Shown piece by piece: positions 1 through 9,030 of a DNA stretch of 64,000 nucleotides; the stretch's first letter is position 1; the number at the start of each line of letters is the position of its first letter. Source of the DNA: Aminipila sp963524205 (GTDB taxonomy: Bacteria > Bacillota > Clostridia > Peptostreptococcales > Anaerovoracaceae). The stretch is taken from NCBI GenBank assembly GCA_963524205.1, contig CAURED010000005.1:127357-191356 (forward strand), given 5' to 3'. Made by a program: the position numbers and the translations under genes. Below the pieces are notes generated by a model. That model worked only from the letters and a program-made list of their open reading frames with translations, had not been told where the DNA came from and ran no database searches.

Positions 1-2
1 GA

Positions 3-1556
3 GTCAGTAAAACTGCAGATAAGAATAAAATTCAGCTTATTGCTTCATTTGGAGCAGATTATAATTGGGCGGCTAAAAATGGCGTAAAGCTAACATCTGC
101 TTATTTAAATATACCCGTTAGTGTTATTACACAGTATTATATAAAAGACTATACACTTTCAAACTTTAAGGTGGCAGTTGTAAAAGACTATTACTTAACA
201 GAGAAGATTAAAAAGACTATGAAATATAAGCGGTTTGTTTATTGCAATAGTATAAAGGACTGCGTTGCAGCAGTGAATAGTGGGGATGCAGATATCACAT
301 ATGTACCTACATATAGTGCAGACTATTTTGGATCACAGGCTTCATATACGAGGATAAGAACTTATGCAGTGCCAGATTTTAATTATAAAATCTGCTTAGC
401 TGTACCTGATAATAGCGATTTAGCTTTATATAAAATAATAAATAAGGCCATAAACAACATTCCCCAAAGCCAGATTGACAACATCGTATTTAAAAATATT
501 TTATTTAATGGACAACAAGACGAACCTTTTGATTATGTATATAAGTACCCTGTACTTACATTAACAGTAATTTGTATCCTGTGGCTGGGGATATTTATGG
601 TTATTTATTGTAATAGAAAACTTGAGAGAACAGTTAAGCAGGAAATACAGTTAAGTGATAAAAAAATTCATATTGCTTTAGCGCAAACCAATATGCTTGT
701 TTGGGATTATGATTTGGCAAATAAACGTATCATAAGAACAAAGACTAGCAAAAATTGGATGGGTTTAGATGATAGAGTAGAAAATGTTCCAGAAAGCTTT
801 ATTGAATCAGGATATGTTCATCCCGAATGCGCAGAAGAATTTTTAAAAATGTTTGAGCATATTGCAAAAGGAGAAAAGGTTGCGTCTGGAGTATTCCGGC
901 TTAAAAAAGTGGGAACTGATGGTCAATGGACAGATAAGTATATTTGGGTAGAAACTAAAATTACGAATATTTTTGATAAAAATGGAAAGCCAATTCGTGC
1001 AGTTGGTTTAACAGAAGATGTAACGGATAAGGTAAATGAGGAGTTAAGGCTTAAGGAAAAAGCCTCAAGAGATCCGCTTACAAATCTGCTAAACAGAACT
1101 TCTTTCCAGGCATGTGTGCAGGAATTTTTAGAAAAAGAATACCAGGAAGATTTAGTTAGTGCATTAATTATCCTGGATACAGATGACTTTAAAATGGCTA
1201 ATGACACGTATGGACACATATATGGAGATGAGGTGTTAAGAGATATTGCCTTAAAGTTAACAAAATCTTTTAGGACGGGAGATTTTATAGGAAGGCTTGG
1301 CGGGGATGAATTTATTATATTTATGAAAAATGCCAACTCTTATGAAATGGTTGAAAAGAAAGCAAAACAAATCTGTAATAGTTTAGTTTTTGAAAAGGAT
1401 GATTTAATTACCACCTGTTCTGTTGGAATCGTTATTGTGCCTAACAAATATGTTGACTATGAATTGCTCTATAAATATGCAGATGAGGCAATGTATGAGG
1501 CTAAGAAATGCGGTAAATGTAGATATGTGATTTATGATGCAAGCCATATTGATTAA
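3..1556 (+). CDS. Membrane-bound diguanylate cyclase, 5' end outside the window
   Basis: The reading frame is open from the first complete codon at base 3, so the gene begins before the window; the GTG at 171 is internal. The visible N-terminal part looks like the end of an extracellular periplasmic-binding-type (SBP_bac_3) sensor domain. One hydrophobic membrane segment is encoded at about 547-610. A PAS_3-like fold follows, then a GGDEF domain. The active-site GGDEF is at 1299-1313, and the RxxD inhibitory site lies five residues before it (RTGD), so product inhibition by c-di-GMP is likely. The protein should make c-di-GMP in response to an extracellular ligand. No EAL domain is visible. 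The ligand cannot be told from this part. Confidence 0.93.
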   Translation, partial: VSKTADKNKIQLIASFGADYNWAAKNGVKLTSAYLNIPVSVITQYYIKDYTLSNFKVAVVKDYYLTEKIKKTMKYKRFVYCNSIKDCVAAVNSGDADITYVPTYSADYFGSQASYTRIRTYAVPDFNYKICLAVPDNSDLALYKIINKAINNIPQSQIDNIVFKNILFNGQQDEPFDYVYKYPVLTLTVICILWLGIFMVIYCNRKLERTVKQEIQLSDKKIHIALAQTNMLVWDYDLANKRIIRTKTSKNWMGLDDRVENVPESFIESGYVHPECAEEFLKMFEHIAKGEKVASGVFRLKKVGTDGQWTDKYIWVETKITNIFDKNGKPIRAVGLTEDVTDKVNEELRLKEKASRDPLTNLLNRTSFQACVQEFLEKEYQEDLVSALIILDTDDFKMANDTYGHIYGDEVLRDIALKLTKSFRTGDFIGRLGGDEFIIFMKNANSYEMVEKKAKQICNSLVFEKDDLITTCSVGIVIVPNKYVDYELLYKYADEAMYEAKKCGKCRYVIYDASHID

Positions 1557-1557
1557 A

Positions 1558-1592
1558 AGAAAAAGAATAGTTGTTATGACTATTCTTTTTCT
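1558..1592 (+). terminator. Rho-independent terminator of the diguanylate cyclase gene
   Basis: A perfect 13-bp stem (AGAAAAAGAATAG with its complement at 1580-1592) has a 9-nt loop. The T-rich right arm serves as the U tract. It begins 2 nt after the stop codon. Confidence 0.8.
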
Positions 1593-1643
1593 ATATAATG
1601 GAAAAGTATATTTTATAATGGAAAGAAATAGAGAGGACCTTGT

Positions 1644-2219
1644 ATGAAAAACTTTAAATTAGTAGTTTTAGCTATGGCATTAGTCGTATCAATGATTCCT
1701 TGCAGTGTTTCTGCTGCCAGCAGTCCAATAAATGTAACGATAGACGGAGTTGCAGTACAATGGACAGATGCTTTACCTTATGTTGATGCGAATAACCGCA
1801 CAATGGTACCATTAAGACCAATAGGAGAAGCAATGGGGCTTGATGTTGAATGGGACAATAGTGATAAATCAGCAACCTTTTCTGCTGCTTATGACGAAAA
1901 AGATGCAGTATCTTGGGGGGAAGTAATAGATACAGATAATGATGAGAAAAATGATTCCTTTATGGGAGGTTCTGGTGTTGTATTTACACTTAATGAGAAG
2001 ATGGCGGTTTCAATAATACTTTTTTACAAGTTGGGAGCTGATCTGGAAACTGCGGAGCCAACTTATACAGATGCAGACATTATAAATATGGATACGGCAG
2101 CAGTAATGAAAGATAAAAGAACTTACGCTCCAATTAAATATTTAGCTGAGTTCTATGGATATACTGTAACGTGGGAACAGAAGACGAATACAGTTGTTTT
2201 AACAAGTGAAACTAAATAA
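1644..2219 (+). CDS. Secreted stalk-domain protein (copper amine oxidase N-terminal-like)
   Basis: This is a 191-residue protein with a clear signal peptide of about 25 residues ending near CSVSAAS. It then has two halves of the copper-amine-oxidase N-terminal stalk fold, with the typical YVDANNRTMVPLRPIGEAMG stretch in the first half and a TYAPIKYLAEFYGYTVTW stretch near the C-terminus. The family name is misleading: the domain is a cell-surface protein interaction or stalk module and carries no oxidase active site. An AGAGGACC ribosome site lies just before the ATG. It appears to be transcribed alone, between two terminators. Confidence 0.85.
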   Translation: MKNFKLVVLAMALVVSMIPCSVSAASSPINVTIDGVAVQWTDALPYVDANNRTMVPLRPIGEAMGLDVEWDNSDKSATFSAAYDEKDAVSWGEVIDTDNDEKNDSFMGGSGVVFTLNEKMAVSIILFYKLGADLETAEPTYTDADIINMDTAAVMKDKRTYAPIKYLAEFYGYTVTWEQKTNTVVLTSETK

Positions 2220-2231
2220 AAAAAATATTAA

Positions 2232-2301
2232 GACCGTTACGGGTAAATGACAGGCTCCCCTTGAATAGGAAGCCTATCAAAACACCTATAACGGTTTTTT
2301 T
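2232..2301. terminator. Nested inverted repeat between convergent genes, likely bidirectional terminator
   Basis: The outer arms ACCGTTA and TAACGGT are followed by T7 on the plus strand and bounded by A/T-rich sequence on the other side. Inside is a second hairpin whose arms are GACAGGCT and AGCCTATC (one wobble pair). It lies between the stalk gene and the end of the leu operon and should stop both transcripts. The branched shape is more elaborate than a usual terminator. Confidence 0.65.
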
Positions 2302-2308
2302 AGTGGAT

Positions 2309-3565
2309 TTATGAAAGTGTAATTTCCCCATTTAATGCTGCCATTGCAGCGGAAATAGGGGAGGCTAAATAAATCTCTACCTTTGAGGTTCCCATTCTGC
2401 CAAGAAAATTACGGTTGTTGGTTGCAACAACTCTTTCCCCATCAGATAAAATGCCTCCTGCACGACCACAGCAAAGTCCGCATCCAGGGTGCGTTACTAC
2501 CGCGCCTGCAGCAGTTAAAGTTTTTATGATGCCTGAACGTGTGGCTTCAATAAATACTTTTCGGCTGGCAGGAGTAACTATTAATTTTACAAACGGAGAA
2601 ATCGTTTTACCTTCAAGAATTTTAGCGGCAGCTTCCAGGTCTTCGTAACGACCATTGGTACAAGAACCAATAAATACCTGGTCTATTTTAGTTCCAGCAA
2701 GTTCTGCCACTGGTTTTATATTGTCCACCTGAGAAGGACATGCCATAACAGGAACAAACTCCTCAGCTTTGTAGGTTATTGTCTTGTAATATACAGCATC
2801 TGTATCTGCTTTTAATGAAGTTTCTTTTTCAGTGAGATCAATTTGGCAGTACTCTGCTGTTTTTTCATCTGGTGTAAATAATGCACATTTAGCGCCAGCT
2901 TCAATAGCCATGTTTGCTATAGTCATACGGCTGGCAACCGTCATATTCTCAACAGTATTTCCTGTAAACTCTAAAGCTCTATAAGTAGCACCATCAGCAC
3001 CTAAATCACCTATAAGAGTTAAAATGATATCTTTTGATGTAACATTCTCAGAAAGATCTCCCTCGATGCTCACCTTGATGGTTTCAGGAACCTTAATCCA
3101 CATAGTCCCTGTACCAAGAATACTAGCCATTTCCGTATAGCCAATGCCAGAAGAGAAAGCGCCTACACAACCGTAGGTAGTAGTGTGGCTGTCTGTTCCA
3201 AATACTATATTCCCGGGTTTCACATAGCCAGCTTCCGTCATGAGCTGGTGGCAGATGCCGTCAGAGCGGTGGACATTTTTCATACCATATTTTTCGGCAA
3301 AAGCATCCCCAGTTTTGAAATGTCTGACATCATCCTGCTGGCTGGCAGGTACAAGATGGTCATAAATTAAAACAACTTTATCTGAATCCCAAAGTTTTGA
3401 AAAGCCCATTTCTTCAAATTTTTCTGCCACAAAAGGGATAAATATATCATGAATCATTACACGGTCAACGTTGACCGTAACGATATCTCCTGCTTTAACG
3501 GAAGGTATGCTAGTATTTTCATTGATGTTACGGGATATTAGTTTTTCTATAAATGTCTGTCCCAC
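2309..3565 (-). CDS. leuC: 3-isopropylmalate dehydratase large subunit, copy 1
   Basis: This 418-residue protein belongs to the short (archaeal/HacA-like) LeuC group of the aconitase superfamily. The three 4Fe-4S cysteines are visible: one in GSCTNGRYEDL and two in the CxxC of HPGCGLCCG near residues 362-365. It isomerises 2-isopropylmalate to 3-isopropylmalate with a separate LeuD subunit. The start is GTG, with an AGGAGGT site 5 nt upstream that overlaps the leuD stop codon, so the two are translationally coupled. It is the last gene of the leu operon. Because a second LeuC/LeuD pair lies just upstream, this pair might instead act on a homologous substrate such as citramalate (methylmalate). 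I cannot decide between these from sequence alone. Confidence 0.92.
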   Translation of the reverse strand: MGQTFIEKLISRNINENTSIPSVKAGDIVTVNVDRVMIHDIFIPFVAEKFEEMGFSKLWDSDKVVLIYDHLVPASQQDDVRHFKTGDAFAEKYGMKNVHRSDGICHQLMTEAGYVKPGNIVFGTDSHTTTYGCVGAFSSGIGYTEMASILGTGTMWIKVPETIKVSIEGDLSENVTSKDIILTLIGDLGADGATYRALEFTGNTVENMTVASRMTIANMAIEAGAKCALFTPDEKTAEYCQIDLTEKETSLKADTDAVYYKTITYKAEEFVPVMACPSQVDNIKPVAELAGTKIDQVFIGSCTNGRYEDLEAAAKILEGKTISPFVKLIVTPASRKVFIEATRSGIIKTLTAAGAVVTHPGCGLCCGRAGGILSDGERVVATNNRNFLGRMGTSKVEIYLASPISAAMAALNGEITLS

Positions 3566-3576
3566 AGTATACCTCC

Positions 3577-4077
3577 TTATTTAAGCGGCTCAAGGCCGTT
3601 TTGTTTACGCATGGCCTGTACAAGACCGCCAGCATTAATAATATCTACTAGATTCTGTGGTAATGAAGCAATAGGATATTCTTTGCCATTACATTTAATA
3701 TAATGGTTTACGCATACTTCTATTTCCTGACCTTCTTTCACAACATCAGAAATGTCCGGATTCTCTATTAACAAAAGACCATTATTAATAGCGTTTCTAA
3801 AAAATATACGGGCAAAAGATTTGGCTATTACACATTTTACTTTTAATGCTTTTATAATCTCTGGGGCCTGCTCTCTGGAAGAGCCACAGCCAAAGTTTTT
3901 TCCAGCTACGATTACATCTCCTGGTGTAATCTGCCCGGCAAGTTCAGGGCGAAGAGGAGAGAACGCATATTGCTTCATATCTTCTATGGTTTTAAGGGCA
4001 AGGTAATCCGTAGGGATAATGATATCCGTGTCGATATCATCCCCCAAAACCCATACTTTACTTTTAAACGTTTCCAT
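3577..4077 (-). CDS. leuD: 3-isopropylmalate dehydratase small subunit, copy 1
   Basis: The protein has 166 residues if started at the ATG at 4077, which has an AGGAGT site 7 nt upstream; a longer in-frame extension exists but has no ribosome site. It shows LeuD signatures DTDIIIPTDY, NFGCGSSREQAP and ARIFFRNAINNG. The substrate-loop sequence after DTD is YLAL. In archaeal relatives YLR motifs are associated with homoaconitase, so lack of Arg here argues for an isopropylmalate or citramalate role. It pairs with the downstream leuC, 11 bases away. Confidence 0.92.
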   Translation of the reverse strand: METFKSKVWVLGDDIDTDIIIPTDYLALKTIEDMKQYAFSPLRPELAGQITPGDVIVAGKNFGCGSSREQAPEIIKALKVKCVIAKSFARIFFRNAINNGLLLIENPDISDVVKEGQEIEVCVNHYIKCNGKEYPIASLPQNLVDIINAGGLVQAMRKQNGLEPLK

Positions 4078-4090
4078 TTTTAATACTCCT

Positions 4091-5341
4091 TTATAGCTGA
4101 TCTTCCGTGGCAATAACTCCTTTAATTGCAGAGGCTGTTACTGTAGCCGCTGAACCAAGATATACTTTAGAAGTTGGGTGCCCCGCTCTGCCTTTGAAGT
4201 TTCTAGTTCCTGTACTGATAAGAACTTCATTTTCACCTATAACGCCCTGGCAGCTTCCCCAGCATACGCTACAGTTGGCATTCATGACAATCGCCCCAGC
4301 TTCCATAAAGGTTTCAATTAATCCTTCATCAAGTGCCTGCATATATACTTCATTGCTGGCAGGTACAATAAGAAATCGAACGGTATCCGAAACTTTGCGT
4401 CCTTTTAAAAGCCTTGCGGCAACACGCATTTCGTCAATACGGCCATTATTGCAGGAGCCAAGAAAGGCTTCATCAATTTTAGTGCCACAAGCCTCTTTTG
4501 CAGGGATAACATCATCTACAAAGTCGGGCTTTGCAACGATTGGCTCTATTTCATTTAGATCAAAGGTATATTCCTTAAAATAATTTGCATCAGAATCACT
4601 TTTAAAAACATGTTTGGGATTACGCCCACGTTCTTTTAACCATGAAAGGGCAATTTCGTCAGCTTCAAAAATGGCTGATTTTGCACCTGCTTCAACCGCA
4701 AGATTACATAAAACCATACGGTCGTTTACACTAAGTGATTTAGCTCCATCACCAGTAAACTCCATAACTTGATAGTTCACACCATTCGCACCGATTTGGC
4801 CAATGATGTGGAGCATCAGGTCTCTGGGGTAAACACCATCTTTTAGTTGTCCAGATAAATTAAATTTTACGGTTTCAGGAACAAGGACCCAGGAAGTACC
4901 TGTGACCATTCCATATAAGAAATCTGTACAGCCAACGCCCGTTCCAAAAGCACCAAGAGCACCGTATGTACAAGTGTGGCTGTCAGCACCAAAAATCAAT
5001 TCACCCGGACACACATAGTTTTCCATCATAATCTGATGACAAACCCCTTTTCCTTCCCAAAAATCAATGTTGTGCTCTTTAGCAAAATTACGCATTTTTT
5101 TATGAGAAGCAGCAGTTTTTGGATTATCAGCAGGAACATTGTGATCCACTATAAATACAAGCTTTTTCGGGTCTGCAATAGTTGGATTCTTAATCTGCTG
5201 ATTATACATATCTATGGTTAAATGTGTTGTTCCATCATTACTCATCATACGGTCCAAGGTGACAGTATGAATATCTCCGGGCTTTACGGTTTCTACACCC
5301 GCAGCCGAAGCAATTATTTTTTCTGCAATTGTCATACCCAT
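4091..5341 (-). CDS. leuC: 3-isopropylmalate dehydratase large subunit, copy 2
   Basis: This second LeuC of the same family has 416 residues from the ATG at 5341, which has GGAGGTG 9 nt upstream; the longer frame to 5392 overlaps leuD and has no good site. Cluster cysteines are in GSCNNGRIDEM and NANCSVCWG. It is clearly diverged from copy 1 in the linker and C-terminal parts, so it is an old paralogue or a separately acquired gene and not a recent duplication. It starts one base after its partner leuD stops. Together the two pairs give the operon two complete hydrolyase heterodimers. Confidence 0.92.
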   Translation of the reverse strand: MGMTIAEKIIASAAGVETVKPGDIHTVTLDRMMSNDGTTHLTIDMYNQQIKNPTIADPKKLVFIVDHNVPADNPKTAASHKKMRNFAKEHNIDFWEGKGVCHQIMMENYVCPGELIFGADSHTCTYGALGAFGTGVGCTDFLYGMVTGTSWVLVPETVKFNLSGQLKDGVYPRDLMLHIIGQIGANGVNYQVMEFTGDGAKSLSVNDRMVLCNLAVEAGAKSAIFEADEIALSWLKERGRNPKHVFKSDSDANYFKEYTFDLNEIEPIVAKPDFVDDVIPAKEACGTKIDEAFLGSCNNGRIDEMRVAARLLKGRKVSDTVRFLIVPASNEVYMQALDEGLIETFMEAGAIVMNANCSVCWGSCQGVIGENEVLISTGTRNFKGRAGHPTSKVYLGSAATVTASAIKGVIATEDQL

Positions 5342-5342
5342 A

Positions 5343-5852
5343 TTACTTATCACCTCCGCAATTATAATTAGCAGTAGTATTTTGATCCTCATTTAAAGAG
5401 GCAATTAAGCCACCTTTATCAAGGATTCCTTGCATGTAAGGAGGAAGCTTTGTGCAGGTATATTCTCTGCCCCAAGCTTTAACCATGCCTTCAGATAAGA
5501 ATAGCTCCATAGTATCACCATCTGAAACATTTTCATACAAATCCTTGCACACAATTACAGGCAGACCAATGTTTATAGCGTTTCTATAGAAGATACGGGC
5601 AAAGGATTTTGCAACAACGGCCTGAACCCCAAGAGCCTTTAGGACACTTGGCGCTTGTTCTCTTGAAGAACCACAGCCAAAGTTTTCTCCACCTACAATA
5701 AAATCACCAGACTGGACTTTCACAGCAAAGTCAGCATCTAGGGACTCAAAAGTATGAGCTTTCATTTCATCTATGGTAGGAAGTAATAAATATTGTGAAG
5801 CAATGATTTGGTCTGTATCTAAATCATTGTGAAATTTAAATATAACGCCCAT
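5343..5852 (-). CDS. leuD: 3-isopropylmalate dehydratase small subunit, copy 2
   Basis: This 169-residue LeuD has motifs DLDTDQIIASQY, NFGCGSSREQAP and ARIFYRNAINIG. The substrate loop reads YLLL, versus YLAL in copy 1. The start ATG has an AAAGGAGGG site. Its C-terminal tail (residues after about 150) is longer and polar, rich in Asn. It is first of the two isomerase pairs downstream of leuB, with a 97-base gap to leuB that holds no obvious gene or strong terminator. Confidence 0.92.
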   Translation of the reverse strand: MGVIFKFHNDLDTDQIIASQYLLLPTIDEMKAHTFESLDADFAVKVQSGDFIVGGENFGCGSSREQAPSVLKALGVQAVVAKSFARIFYRNAINIGLPVIVCKDLYENVSDGDTMELFLSEGMVKAWGREYTCTKLPPYMQGILDKGGLIASLNEDQNTTANYNCGGDK

Positions 5853-5949
5853 AAAGGCCCTCCTTTAATCAATTTCTAAAATACTACCGAAAATCTTCAT
5901 TTTGGAAAAAATCTTGAGCAAACTCCATATTTCCCGGCAAGAACCAAAT

Positions 5950-7023
5950 TTATTTAATGGCCTCAGCTACTAAGTCTCCAGCTTCTTTTGTACCGATTGC
6001 TTTCATGCCTTCTGTAAAGATATCTGGTGTTCTGTAGCCGTCTGCAAGAACAGTTTTAACAGCAGCTTCAATGTCATCGGATTCAGAGGAAAGACCAAAA
6101 GTATATCTTAGCATCATAGCTGCTGATAAGATAGTAGCCATAGGATTCGCCTTATTTTGCCCAGCAATATCCGGGGCAGAACCATGAACCGGTTCATACA
6201 TACCGAAGTTACCCTTGGCAAGGCTGGCTGATGGAAGCATTCCAATAGAACCAGTTATCATGCTTGCTTCGTCTGAAAGAATATCTCCGAAAATATTGCT
6301 TGTTACGATAATATCAAACTGTTTAGGGTTTCGAACCATCTGCATAGTAGCATTATCGATATAAAGATTTTCTAAAGTAACTTCTGGATAATCCTTTGCG
6401 ACTTCAGCGACAATTCTTCTCCAAAGTCTTGAGCTTTCAAGTACATTTGCTTTGTCAACACTAGTTACTTTTTTATTTCTTTTCATAGCCATATCAAAAG
6501 CAACAATAGCAATTCTTCTTACTTCTTCTTCTGCATATTGTTCAACATCGTAAGCAGCAGGACCTAAATCCGTATCTTTAAAGCCTTTTTCTCCAAAATA
6601 AATGCCGCCAGTAAGTTCTCGTACAACAACGATATCAAGACCGCCTTCAACAATTTCAGGCTTAAGAGGGCAGGCGTCTGCCAGTTCGTCAAATAAAATA
6701 GCAGGTCTTAAGTTGGCAAATAAGCCCAGTTCTTTTCTTAGACCAAGTAAAGCTCTTTCTGGCCTCTGATCTCCTGGTAATGTATCCCACTTCCAGCCCC
6801 CAACAGCACCAAGAAGCACAGCATCACTGGACTTACAGATATCAATCGTTTCCTGTGGAAGACATGCACCCGTTTCATCAATAGCACATCCACCAGCTAA
6901 AACTTTAGTATATTCAAATTTGTGAGTATATTTTTCTCCGATTTTATTTAAAACCTTGACTGTTTCGGTTACAACTTCTGGACCAATACCATCGCCAGGG
7001 ATAAGTGCAATTTTATAATTCAT
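5950..7023 (-). CDS. leuB: 3-isopropylmalate dehydrogenase
   Basis: The 357-residue protein is of normal family length. It oxidises and decarboxylates 3-isopropylmalate to 4-methyl-2-oxopentanoate with NAD. The N-terminal GDGIGPEV, the GGWKWD segment, the VVRELTGGIYFG loop with substrate-binding Arg, the metal-binding Asp region SNIFGDILSDEASM, and the EPVHGSAPDIAG nucleotide-binding stretch are all present. The ATG start has GGAGGTTTG a few bases upstream. It lies 15 bases after leuA in the same operon. Confidence 0.96.
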   Translation of the reverse strand: MNYKIALIPGDGIGPEVVTETVKVLNKIGEKYTHKFEYTKVLAGGCAIDETGACLPQETIDICKSSDAVLLGAVGGWKWDTLPGDQRPERALLGLRKELGLFANLRPAILFDELADACPLKPEIVEGGLDIVVVRELTGGIYFGEKGFKDTDLGPAAYDVEQYAEEEVRRIAIVAFDMAMKRNKKVTSVDKANVLESSRLWRRIVAEVAKDYPEVTLENLYIDNATMQMVRNPKQFDIIVTSNIFGDILSDEASMITGSIGMLPSASLAKGNFGMYEPVHGSAPDIAGQNKANPMATILSAAMMLRYTFGLSSESDDIEAAVKTVLADGYRTPDIFTEGMKAIGTKEAGDLVAEAIK

Positions 7024-7038
7024 TTTTCAAACCTCCAT

Positions 7039-8742
7039 TTATTTATCTGCCAAAGGACGAACCTTTTTCTGTCTATTTAACGCTGATACCAAAGCGTTGA
7101 TTGAAGCAAGGATAATATCGTCATGGATACCAATGCCCCAGTATAGCTTTTCGCTTTTATCAGTCAGTGCAACATAAGCGCAGGCTCTAGAATTAGAATC
7201 TGCATCAAGAGCATGTTCTGAATAAGTTACAAAAGTATAGTCAAAAGCATACGGCGTTTTCTTCAGAGCGTTACTTACAGCATCAAGGCGGCCATTACCC
7301 GCTGCTGAAACCTCATATTCATTTCCATCTATGGTTACGCTGATATCAACAAGCATTCCATCATCACTTTTATAAGTAGATACCTTTTTAAATGTGGCAT
7401 CTGTAATGTCTACAGGATTAAATACATTAATATATTCATTTTCAAATACTTCATAAATTTCAGCAGGAGACAGCTCCTTGTGGGAATTATCTGATATACC
7501 TTTCACAAGGTAGCCAACTTCTTCACGCATTTTCTGAGGGATAGCATAACCGTAATTCTGTTCAAGAATATAAGCAATGCCGCCTTTGCCAGACTGACTA
7601 TTTATACGGATAACATCCGCATCATATTTACGGCCAACATCATGTGGATCAATTGGAAGGTAAGGGACAGTCCACTGTGTCATATTATTTTCTTCATGAT
7701 AAGCCATACCTTTGGCAATTGCATCTTGATGTGACCCGGAAAATGCTGCGAAAACTAATTGACCACCATAAGGCTGCCTTGGGTGAACAGTTAAATCCGT
7801 AAATTTTTCATAGGTTTCCACAATAGCAGGCATGTCAGCAAAATTAAGACCAGGATCAACACCGTGGGCAAACATATTCATAGCAACTGTAATGATATCA
7901 ACGTTGCCTGTGCGTTCACCATTTCCAAATAGCGTACCTTCTACTCTGTCACCACCCGCAAGGACTCCAAGCTCGGCATCGGCCACAGCAGTCCCTCGGT
8001 CATTATGTGGATGCAGGGAAATAATTATATTGTCCCGCTCATGAAGGTTGTCATTCATGTATTCTATTTGGCTTGCGTAAACATGGGGCATAGACATAGA
8101 AACTGTGGCAGGCAGATTAATGATAACCTTATTTGTAGGAGTAGGTTTCCAAATGTCTATAACCTCATTACAAATTCTTAACGCAAATTCCATCTCAGTT
8201 CCAGTAAAGCTTTCTGGTGAATATTCAAAAGAAATTTCACTATCCTGCATGGTTTGTTTATATTTATTTAAAAGCGTTGCTCCAGTTGTAGCAATTTCTA
8301 TTATTTCATCCTGAGTCTTCTTAAAAACCTGTTGTCTCTGTGCAAAGGAAGTAGAGTTGTAAAGGTGCACGATAGCCTTCTTTACCCCCTGTAATGCTTC
8401 AAAGGTTTTCTTTATAATGTGTTCTCTGGATTGTGTAAGTACTTGAATGGTAACATCATCAGGAATTAGATTCTTTTCAATCAGTGTTCTTAAAAAAGTA
8501 TATTCTGTTTTAGAAGCGGCAGGAAAACCAACTTCTATTTCTTTGAATCCGAGGCTTACGAGGAACTGGAAAAATTCAATTTTTTCATCTAGGCTCATCG
8601 GTACAATTAAAGCCTGATTGCCATCACGCAGGTCAACACTGCACCAGATTGGTGGTGTCTCTATGTGATCTTTCTGGGTCCATTTCATTTCATTGACTGG
8701 CGGCATAAAGTAGCCGACCTTGTATTTTTCGTAATTCTTCAA
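7039..8742 (-). CDS. leuA: 2-isopropylmalate synthase
   Basis: The enzyme condenses acetyl-CoA with 3-methyl-2-oxobutanoate, the first committed step to leucine. I place the start at the TTG at 8742-8740 because a perfect AGGAGG sits 8 nt upstream at 8756-8751; this gives 567 residues. A 15-residue N-terminal extension to an ATG at 8787 would have to read through that ribosome site. The N-terminal TIM barrel has the metal-site pieces DLRDGNQAL and HPHNDRGTA, and the C-terminal allosteric domain (about residues 430-560) ends with HDDIILASINALVSALNR. It is the long LeuA form with a leucine-sensing domain. It is first in the leu operon, so feedback control acts at entry. Confidence 0.94.
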   Translation of the reverse strand: MKNYEKYKVGYFMPPVNEMKWTQKDHIETPPIWCSVDLRDGNQALIVPMSLDEKIEFFQFLVSLGFKEIEVGFPAASKTEYTFLRTLIEKNLIPDDVTIQVLTQSREHIIKKTFEALQGVKKAIVHLYNSTSFAQRQQVFKKTQDEIIEIATTGATLLNKYKQTMQDSEISFEYSPESFTGTEMEFALRICNEVIDIWKPTPTNKVIINLPATVSMSMPHVYASQIEYMNDNLHERDNIIISLHPHNDRGTAVADAELGVLAGGDRVEGTLFGNGERTGNVDIITVAMNMFAHGVDPGLNFADMPAIVETYEKFTDLTVHPRQPYGGQLVFAAFSGSHQDAIAKGMAYHEENNMTQWTVPYLPIDPHDVGRKYDADVIRINSQSGKGGIAYILEQNYGYAIPQKMREEVGYLVKGISDNSHKELSPAEIYEVFENEYINVFNPVDITDATFKKVSTYKSDDGMLVDISVTIDGNEYEVSAAGNGRLDAVSNALKKTPYAFDYTFVTYSEHALDADSNSRACAYVALTDKSEKLYWGIGIHDDIILASINALVSALNRQKKVRPLADK

Positions 8743-8916
8743 TTTAAATTCCTCCTCGTTTTTACTTATCTTTTTTCTGCATTGCATTGTTAGCTGCCTA
8801 GCACTGCAAAAAAAATCTTCGTAAGTTATGCCTCGTAAGCAAATATTATTTTTTTGTTTATATATAGGTAAGCAAAGTTTTAGATTATTTTATTTTCGCT
8901 AAGCACCTATTGATAA
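8743..8916 (-). promoter_or_regulatory. Leader of the leu operon
   Basis: About 170 nt separate the predicted transcription start from the leuA TTG. I see no T-box (no AGGGTGGNACCGCG-like core) and no leucine-rich leader peptide. There is a small hairpin region near 8775-8805 (arms TTGCA and TGCAA with an inner GCT/AGC stem), a run of eight T on the coding strand around 8809-8816, and a repeated CTTACGA. Attenuation is possible but not shown. Confidence 0.35.
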
Positions 8917-8922
8917 TTTTAC

Positions 8923-8951
8923 ATACTAATAGAAGTTTTGTGTTTTGTCAA
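8923..8951 (-). promoter_or_regulatory. Promoter of the leu operon
   Basis: On the minus strand, a perfect -35 TTGACA (8951-8946) is separated by 17 nt from a -10 TAGTAT (8928-8923). Transcription would start near 8916. Confidence 0.7.
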
Positions 8952-8992
8952 TAATAAAATGTAAAATATTTTGTGAAATTTAACAAAAACCG

Positions 8993-9020
8993 TTGACTTT
9001 TTTGTCTGTAAATATATAAT
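8993..9020 (+). promoter_or_regulatory. Promoter of the ilv operon
   Basis: TTGACT at 8993-8998 and TATAAT at 9015-9020 are spaced by 16 nt. It is divergent from the leu promoter, with the two -35 boxes only 41 bases apart, so a regulator bound in 8952-8992 could control both. A weak CodY-like match (three mismatches to the 15-base consensus) lies at 8968-8982. Confidence 0.75.
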
Positions 9021-9030
9021 AAGTATTAAT

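Noticed and set aside
1644..2219. Copper amine oxidase enzyme
   Set aside because: Only the N-terminal stalk fold is present; there is no catalytic domain or topaquinone site.
2309..5852. One LeuCD pair as homoaconitase (lysine via aminoadipate)
   Set aside because: LeuD loops YLAL and YLLL lack the Arg associated with homoaconitases, and no other aminoadipate genes are present.
8743..8787. ATG-started longer LeuA
   Set aside because: The extension encodes the AGGAGG site of the TTG start and is not part of the conserved LeuA N-terminus.
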